A stretch of DNA of 17,111 nt from contig JBOHAD010000052.1 in NCBI GenBank assembly GCA_050697555.1, positions 1 through 17,111 on the forward strand, given 5' to 3'. Positions 12,690-17,111 of the stretch are shown one piece after another (within the stretch, counting starts at the first letter, position 1; every line of letters starts with the position of its first letter). This DNA is from DASQWP01 sp050697555 (GTDB lineage Bacteria > Actinomycetota > Thermoleophilia > Gaiellales > Gaiellaceae). The position numbers and the translations under genes were made by a program. The notes under the pieces were generated by a model. The model had not been told where the DNA came from. It worked only from the letters and a program-made list of their open reading frames with translations, and ran no database searches.

Positions 12690-12715
12690 GTGGAGGAACC
12701 TCCCGGTTTCCCCAC
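12690..12715 (+). promoter_or_regulatory. Hairpin 2 between cofC and fbiC
   Basis: Arms GTGGAGGAACC (12690-12700) and GGTTTCCCCAC (12705-12715) pair with one mismatch and one G-T pair around a TCCC loop. The GTGG-x-GGAACC arm echoes the left arm of hairpin 1. A further GTGGAGG/CCTCCAC pairing (12690-12696 with 12720-12726) would compete with it, so two alternative folds are possible in an fbiC leader. Confidence 0.45.
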
Positions 12716-12734
12716 ACCCCCTCCACACGCTCAG

Positions 12735-12751
12735 AGGCCAAAGGTTGGCCT
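12735..12751 (+). promoter_or_regulatory. Inverted repeat abutting the fbiC start codon
   Basis: A perfect AGGCCAA-AGG-TTGGCCT inverted repeat (seven-base arms) ends one base before the ATG of fbiC. The likely ribosome binding site AAAGG (12740-12744) covers the loop and the end of the left arm. It could be a protein-binding site or a translation-limiting hairpin. Confidence 0.45.
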
Positions 12752-15049
12752 ATGAGCGGACTCGTCACCTACTCGCCGAAGGTCTTCATCCCGCTCACGA
12801 AGCTCTGCCGCGACGTCTGCCACTACTGCACGTTCGCGCGGCCGCCCCGGCGCGGCGAGCGCGCCTACATGAGCGCGGAGGAGGTGCTTGGCGTCGCCCG
12901 CGCGGGCGCAGCCGCCGGCTGCCACGAGGCCCTCTTCACCCTCGGCGACAAGCCGGAGCTCCGCTACCGCGCCGCCCGCGAGGAGCTCGCCGAGCTCGGC
13001 TGCGAGACGACGATCGAGTACCTCGCGCGCATGTGCGACCTCGTCCTGCGCGAGACGGGACTCCTCCCTCACGTCAACCCCGGCGTCATGAGCCGCGACG
13101 AGCTCGCGCAGCTCCGCACGGTCTCAGCCTCGCAGGGCCTCATGCTCGAGACGACCTCGACGCGCCTGTCCGAGAGGGGCGGCCCGCATTACGGCTCGCC
13201 GGACAAGCTGCCGGAGCGGCGCCTGGAGACGATCCGCCTCGCGGGAGAGCTCGCCATACCGTTCACGACGGGAATCCTGATCGGGATCGGAGAGACCCGG
13301 GAGGAGCGCGTCGACGCGCTCGAGGCGATTCGAGCCCTGCACGACCGCTACGGCCACGTCCAGGAGGTGATCGTCCAGAACTTCCGCGCCAAGCCGGGGA
13401 CGAAGATGGCCGGCCATCGCGAGCCGAGCCTGGACGAGCTCCTCTGGACGGCTCGCACGGCGCGGGAGGTGCTCGGGCCGGCGATGCACGTGCAGGTGCC
13501 GCCGAACCTCTCCTACGCGGACTTCCCGCGGCTCCTCGAAGCGGGCATCGACGACTGGGGCGGCGTCTCCCCCGTCACGATCGACCACGTCAACCCGGAG
13601 GCGCCCTGGCCGGAGATCGAGCGCCTGCGGGCCGCCACCGAGGTGCACGGCTGCGAGCTCGCCGCCCGCCTGCCCATCTACCCGGAGTACGTCGCCGACC
13701 TCGAGCGCTGGGCGGACCCACGCGTCGCCGAAGCGATCCGCCGCCGCGCCGACGCCGACGGGCTCGCCCGCGAGGAGCGCTGGGCCGCCGGGGCCGCGAC
13801 GCCTGCTCCCCCACTCCCCAGCGCGAACGGCCGGCAGCCGGCGGCGCTCGCGAAGGTCGCCGCGGGACACGAGCTCGACGAGGACGACGTCACCGAGCTC
13901 TTCGGCGCCCGCGGCCGCGACCTCGCGGCCGTCCTCGACGCCGCCGACCGGCTCCGGCGCGAGGTCTGCGGCGACGAGGTCACCTATGTCGTCACGCGGA
14001 ACGTCAACTACACCAACGTCTGCTACTTCCGCTGCGGCTTCTGTGCGTTCTCCAAGGGGAAGCTGGCGGCCAACCTGCGCGGGCGCCCGTACCTGGTCCC
14101 GCTGGACGAGATCGTGCGCCGCGCCCGCGAAGCGTGGAATCGCGGCGCCGTCGAGCTCTGCCTCCAGGGCGGCATCCATCCCGCCTTCACGGGCGAGACC
14201 TACGCCGACATCTGCCGGGCGGTGAAGGAGGAGCTGCCCGACCTGCACCTCCATGCCTTCTCCGCCCTCGAGATCTGGCAGGGCGCGGCGACGCTGGGAC
14301 TCTCCCTCGCCGACTACCTCGCGCGCCTCCGGGACCTCGGCCTCGCCTCCCTGCCCGGCACGGCCGCGGAGATCCTCGACGACGGCGTCCGGCGGCTGCT
14401 CTGCCCGGACAAGGTGACGACTGCCCAGTGGCTGGAGGTGCACGGCACGGCGCACCGGCTCGGGTTGCACTCGACCACCACCATCATGTACGGCTCGGTC
14501 GAAGGGCCGCGGAGCTGGGCGCGACACCTGCTGGAGCTGCGGGAGCAGCAGAAGCGCACCGGCGGTTTCACGGAGTTCGTCCCGCTCCCCTTCGTGCACA
14601 TGGAGGCGCCGATTTACCTCAAGGGCCTCGCGCGGCCGGGCCCGACCTTCCGGGAGGCGATCCTCATGCACGCCGTGGGGCGGCTCGTCCTGCACCCGTG
14701 GATCACGAACGTGCAGGCGTCCTGGGTCAAGCTGGGCGTCGAGGGCGCCCAGGCGGCGCTCCGCTCCGGGGCGAACGACCTCGGAGGGACGCTCATGAAC
14801 GAGTCGATCTCGCGGGCGGCGGGCGCGGCCCACGGCCAGGAGATGCCGCCCGAGCGCATGGAGGGCGCGATCCGGGAGATCGGGCGGACGCCGCGGCAGC
14901 GGACCACGCTCTACGGGACGCCGGGTCCCGAGCGCACACGCCTCTCGTTCGGCGCAGCACCGCTCTGCGAGCCACGAAACCCGAGCGTCAACGACGCGCG
15001 GCTCGAGCGCCCGCGCCGCCTCGTGCGGCCGGGGCTCGCCGTCGGCTAA
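12752..15049 (+). CDS. fbiC: Fo synthase, fused CofG-CofH radical SAM protein
   Basis: A 765-residue two-domain enzyme that makes Fo (7,8-didemethyl-8-hydroxy-5-deazariboflavin) from tyrosine and the flavin precursor 5-amino-6-ribitylamino-uracil. The CofG half comes first, with its radical SAM cluster motif LCRDVCHYCTFARPP (Cys19, Cys23, Cys26), then GDKPELRY, NPGVMSRDEL and GILIGIGET. A proline/alanine linker near 365-385 leads to the CofH half with NVCYFRCGFCAFSKGK (Cys424, Cys428, Cys431), LCLQGGIHP, HAFSALEI and TTTIMYGSVE. The order is as in mycobacterial FbiC. It is shorter mainly because the N-terminal extension before CofG is missing: the ATG at 12752 lies 18 codons ahead of the first cluster cysteine and has AAAGG seven bases upstream. 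The frame is open to 12515, but that is cofC shadow. Both halves look intact. Confidence 0.97.
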   Translation: MSGLVTYSPKVFIPLTKLCRDVCHYCTFARPPRRGERAYMSAEEVLGVARAGAAAGCHEALFTLGDKPELRYRAAREELAELGCETTIEYLARMCDLVLRETGLLPHVNPGVMSRDELAQLRTVSASQGLMLETTSTRLSERGGPHYGSPDKLPERRLETIRLAGELAIPFTTGILIGIGETREERVDALEAIRALHDRYGHVQEVIVQNFRAKPGTKMAGHREPSLDELLWTARTAREVLGPAMHVQVPPNLSYADFPRLLEAGIDDWGGVSPVTIDHVNPEAPWPEIERLRAATEVHGCELAARLPIYPEYVADLERWADPRVAEAIRRRADADGLAREERWAAGAATPAPPLPSANGRQPAALAKVAAGHELDEDDVTELFGARGRDLAAVLDAADRLRREVCGDEVTYVVTRNVNYTNVCYFRCGFCAFSKGKLAANLRGRPYLVPLDEIVRRAREAWNRGAVELCLQGGIHPAFTGETYADICRAVKEELPDLHLHAFSALEIWQGAATLGLSLADYLARLRDLGLASLPGTAAEILDDGVRRLLCPDKVTTAQWLEVHGTAHRLGLHSTTTIMYGSVEGPRSWARHLLELREQQKRTGGFTEFVPLPFVHMEAPIYLKGLARPGPTFREAILMHAVGRLVLHPWITNVQASWVKLGVEGAQAALRSGANDLGGTLMNESISRAAGAAHGQEMPPERMEGAIREIGRTPRQRTTLYGTPGPERTRLSFGAAPLCEPRNPSVNDARLERPRRLVRPGLAVG

Positions 15050-15053
15050 TCCC

Positions 15054-15089
15054 TGGACACCGTCCGGCGACGGTGCTATCGAGCGTGCA
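15054..15089 (+). promoter_or_regulatory. Promoter of the CapA-like gene, probably leaderless
   Basis: TGGACA (15054-15059, five of six bases of the consensus -35) is followed by a 17-base spacer, TATCGA (15077-15082), six bases, and the ATG at 15089. No Shine-Dalgarno sequence is present. Spacing is ideal for transcription starting at the A of the start codon. It is the best-formed promoter in the window, though the last base of the -10 element is A, not T. Confidence 0.55.
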
Positions 15090-16213
15090 TGGGAGCTCGC
15101 GCTCTGCTCGTCTGCGGCGCGGTTGCCGCTCTGGCGTGCTCCGGCCCGGCGGGCGCCGCGCTCGCGGTGGCCGAGGGCGAGAGCCCCGTCGGCGCCGAGC
15201 CGGTGCGCCGCCTCACCATTCTCGCCAGCGGCGACCTCCTCGTCCACAGCCAGATCTACCGGCGCGCAGACGCCCTCCGCGCGGACGGCTACGACTTTCG
15301 GCCCTTCTTCGCTCGCATCCGACCGCTCGTACGGCGCGCCGACCTCGCCGTCTGCCACGCCGAGACGCCGATCGGGGCGGGGCCGCCTTCGAGCTACCCG
15401 TTGTTCAACAGCCCGCCCGCGCTTGCGCGGGCGATCGCCTGGGCCGGCTGGGACGCGTGCACGGTGGCCTCCAACCATTCGGTGGACAGGGGCCAGGCGG
15501 GTGTCCGGACGACGCTCCGGGCGCTGGAGCGGGCGGGCGTCCGCCACGCCGGCACGGCGCGCTCCTCGCGGGAGTCGCGGCGCACCACCTTCCTCGAGGC
15601 CCGAGGGATCCGCGTCGCCCTCCTCTCGTACACGTACGGGACGAACGGCATCCCCCTCCCGCACCGCTGGTCGGTCAACCTGATCTCGACGCGGCGCGTC
15701 GTCGCGGACGCACGCCGAGCGCGCCGGCGGGGCGCCGACCTCGTGCTGGCCAGCTTCCACTGGGGAAGCGAGTACGTCCACGCGCCCAACGCGCAGCAGC
15801 GCTCGCTGGCCCGCTTCCTGCTGCGACGCGGGATCGTGGACGCCATCGTCGGCCAGCACGCTCACGTCGTCCAGCCCATCGCCCGCGTCCGGGGGCGCTT
15901 CGTCGTCTACGGGGAGGGCAACCTCATCTCGGCTCAGGACGGAGAGTCCCGGGACGGCCTCATGGCCCTGTTACACGTGCGCGTGGAGGCCGGCCGCGCC
16001 GAGGTCGCGCACGTCGAGTACGCGCCGATCTGGGTCGAGCCCGGGACGTACGTCGTCCAGCCGGCGGCGCGGCGGCTACGGGCCCTCCTCCGGCGGGGTC
16101 TCGGCGACAGTGCCCTCGCCCACGAGCTCCTCGCCTCCCACCGCCGGACAGTCGGCCACGCCGGCTCGAGCCGCCGGGTCCGCCCCGTGCCGCTGCCGCC
16201 CAGCTACCGCTAA
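15089..16213 (+). CDS. CapA-family metallophosphatase-like protein, probably secreted
   Basis: A 374-residue protein of the PGA_cap/CapA family, which has a calcineurin-like metallophosphatase fold. Metal-site motifs are ASGDLLVHSQ (46-55), VCHAETPIG (88-96), ASNHSVDRG (127-135), ASFHWGSEYVHAP (221-233), VGQHAHVVQ (254-262) and VYGEGNLIS (273-281). In Bacillus CapA takes part in poly-gamma-glutamate capsule synthesis or anchoring, but most stand-alone homologues have no proven role. The first ~27 residues form a signal peptide with a hydrophobic core (LLVCGAVAALAC) and an AGA-like cleavage site; the ALAC stretch is a poor lipobox. No capB or capC lies nearby. It has its own promoter in the 39-base gap after fbiC, so a link to F420 is not implied. 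Confidence 0.85.
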   Translation: MGARALLVCGAVAALACSGPAGAALAVAEGESPVGAEPVRRLTILASGDLLVHSQIYRRADALRADGYDFRPFFARIRPLVRRADLAVCHAETPIGAGPPSSYPLFNSPPALARAIAWAGWDACTVASNHSVDRGQAGVRTTLRALERAGVRHAGTARSSRESRRTTFLEARGIRVALLSYTYGTNGIPLPHRWSVNLISTRRVVADARRARRRGADLVLASFHWGSEYVHAPNAQQRSLARFLLRRGIVDAIVGQHAHVVQPIARVRGRFVVYGEGNLISAQDGESRDGLMALLHVRVEAGRAEVAHVEYAPIWVEPGTYVVQPAARRLRALLRRGLGDSALAHELLASHRRTVGHAGSSRRVRPVPLPPSYR

Positions 16214-16230
16214 CCTCCGCCTCAAGGGGT

Positions 16231-16611
16231 ATGGGGCAGGCTAGGCCGATCCGCGTGCTCATCGCCGACGACCAGGTCCCGTTTGCGACGATGCTCGAGT
16301 CCATCCTCGCCGACGAGGAGGAGGTCGAGGTCGTCGGACGCGCGGCGAACGGGCGGGAGGCGGTCGAGCTCGCCGCGGAGCTCCAGCCGGATGTCGTCCT
16401 CATGGACATCACGATGCCCGTCATGGACGGGCTCGAGGCGACGCGGCGAATCCGCGAGAGCGACTCCGCAGCGCGAGTCCTCGTCCTCACGGAGTCCGAC
16501 CTGCGGGGCGACGCGGTCCGGGCCGAGCGCGCGGGCGCGGACGGCTACGTGCCGAAGACCCGCATTGTCGGGCGCCTGCGCGGCGCGATCGTCGACGCCG
16601 CCCGCCGCTGA
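16231..16611 (+). CDS. Stand-alone receiver domain (response regulator) protein
   Basis: A 126-residue CheY-like receiver domain with no output domain. The phosphorylation site is complete: Asp13-Asp14 in LIADDQ, phospho-acceptor Asp59 in VVLMDITMPVMDG, Thr86 in LVLTESD and Lys108 in YVPKT. The sequence resembles NarL/LuxR-type receivers (EVVGRAANGREAVELA), suggesting it derives from a regulator that lost its DNA-binding part, or signals by protein contact. The ATG at 16231 lies 17 bases after the CapA-like stop; AAGGGG is present but only one base from the start, too close for a good ribosome binding site. The open frame extends far upstream across fbiC and capA in other frames, which is a GC-content artefact. 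No histidine kinase is in the window. Confidence 0.88.
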   Translation: MGQARPIRVLIADDQVPFATMLESILADEEEVEVVGRAANGREAVELAAELQPDVVLMDITMPVMDGLEATRRIRESDSAARVLVLTESDLRGDAVRAERAGADGYVPKTRIVGRLRGAIVDAARR

Positions 16612-16638
16612 GGCGGAACGACGGCCTCAAATCCGCGG

Positions 16639-17111
16639 TCAGAGCGACCGGATCGCACTGAGGATGATCTCCGCCGCCAAGGCAGCGTCCGCCGCGTCGG
16701 CGTCCTCGTCGGGAGAATGGCTGATGCCGTCCTTGCAAGGGACGAAGACCATCGCTGAGGGCACGTGGTCCGCGACGCACATCGTGTCGTGCGCCGCGCC
16801 CGAGGCCATGACCCTGAACGGCTCTCCGCTCGCCTTCGCCGCGGCCTCGAGCGCGCTGACGATCCGCTCGTCCAGCGGAGTCGCAGGAAGGGTCTGCCGC
16901 TGGCGGTAGGTGGCCTGCAGGCCGCTCCGCTCGGCCGCCTCCCGCGCGAAGGACTCGATGTCGCTCGCGACCGAGCGGAACCTGTCCTCGACGACGCCGC
17001 GTGTGTCGAGGGAGAGGCGCGCCTTCCCCGGGACGACGTTGATGATCCCGGGCTCGAACTCGATCTCGCCGACCGTGCCGACGGTGCCGTTCCCGGCCTG
17101 CCTCGCCAGCC
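16639..17111 (-). CDS. M20-family hydrolase, C-terminal part (allantoate amidohydrolase-like), cut by window edge
   Basis: About 157 C-terminal residues of a zinc-dependent amidohydrolase of the AllC/HyuC (allantoate amidohydrolase/N-carbamoyl-amino-acid hydrolase) group. Seen are GTVGTVGEIEFEPGIINVVP, then KARLSLDTRGV of the dimerisation domain, SGAAHDTMCVADHVPSAMVF with the substrate and metal-binding histidine, and CKDGISHSPDEDAD, the conserved C-terminal histidine motif. The gene enters from the right edge and ends in TGA at 16639-16641, 27 bases from the response regulator stop, tail to tail. The group hydrolyses ureido bonds; with a urate pathway a few kilobases away, allantoate is the likeliest substrate, releasing ammonia and CO2. 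N-carbamoyl amino acids or hydantoin products remain possible. Confidence 0.85.
   Translation of the reverse strand, partial: LARQAGNGTVGTVGEIEFEPGIINVVPGKARLSLDTRGVVEDRFRSVASDIESFAREAAERSGLQATYRQRQTLPATPLDERIVSALEAAAKASGEPFRVMASGAAHDTMCVADHVPSAMVFVPCKDGISHSPDEDADAADAALAAEIILSAIRSL

Noticed and set aside
13124..15865. A 913-codon open frame on the minus strand across fbiC and the CapA-like gene
   Set aside because: It is antisense to two clearly recognised genes, has arginine/glycine/alanine-rich noise composition and no family motif; such long shadows are expected at this GC content.
12685..16611. A 1308-codon plus-strand frame ending with the receiver domain
   Set aside because: Only the last 127 codons (from 16231) resemble a protein family. 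The rest is fbiC and capA read out of frame.

Overview
The window reads as a chromosomal segment of a very GC-rich actinobacterium. The evidence is the high G+C throughout, the many GTG and TTG starts, four-base overlaps between operon genes, and a fused CofG-CofH protein (FbiC) of the actinobacterial type. A deep-branching soil lineage such as Thermoleophilia/Gaiellales is my guess; the sequence alone cannot fix it. No tRNA, rRNA, insertion sequence, prophage gene or CRISPR array was found.

Left part (1-5.7 kb): a leftward operon xdhC -> coxG-like -> 2Fe-2S subunit -> molybdopterin subunit (cut by the window edge) encodes a molybdenum hydroxylase and its accessory proteins. Diverging from it, separated by 13 bp, are coxD (MoxR AAA+ ATPase) and coxE (VWA protein), the usual chaperone pair for maturing such enzymes. 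An ammonium transporter gene converges on coxE and carries an apparent frameshift at a G4 run. Middle part (6.1-9.6 kb): a rightward operon of overlapping genes for purine breakdown: 8-oxoguanine/guanine deaminase, HIU hydrolase, OHCU decarboxylase, urate oxidase, and an unassigned double-hotdog protein. Together with the hydroxylase (plausibly a xanthine dehydrogenase), the Amt transporter and a partial allantoate amidohydrolase-like gene at the right edge, this suggests a guanine -> xanthine -> urate -> allantoin -> allantoate -> ammonia route. Allantoinase and the FAD subunit are not in view.

Right part (9.7-15.1 kb): coenzyme F420 biosynthesis. A leftward operon cofD -> npdG -> cofE is followed by divergent cofC and then fbiC. 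This covers the Fo synthase, the phospholactyl/PEP guanylyl- and transferase steps, the glutamate ligase and an F420:NADP oxidoreductase. The window ends with a CapA-like secreted metallophosphatase, a stand-alone receiver-domain protein and the partial M20 hydrolase.

The most interesting non-coding structure is a family of paired, inverted, imperfect palindromes (CTTGTG-N9-CACAAG). It occurs in the same orientation at both ends of the cofD-npdG-cofE operon; one copy places the likely cofD start codon in a hairpin loop. Other structure: GGGGTC-A/T-GACCCC palindromes with a 38-bp tandem repeat between amt and the deaminase, two related hairpins before fbiC, a hairpin in the amt leader, and several start codons exactly 6 nt after a -10-like hexamer, which suggests leaderless transcripts.
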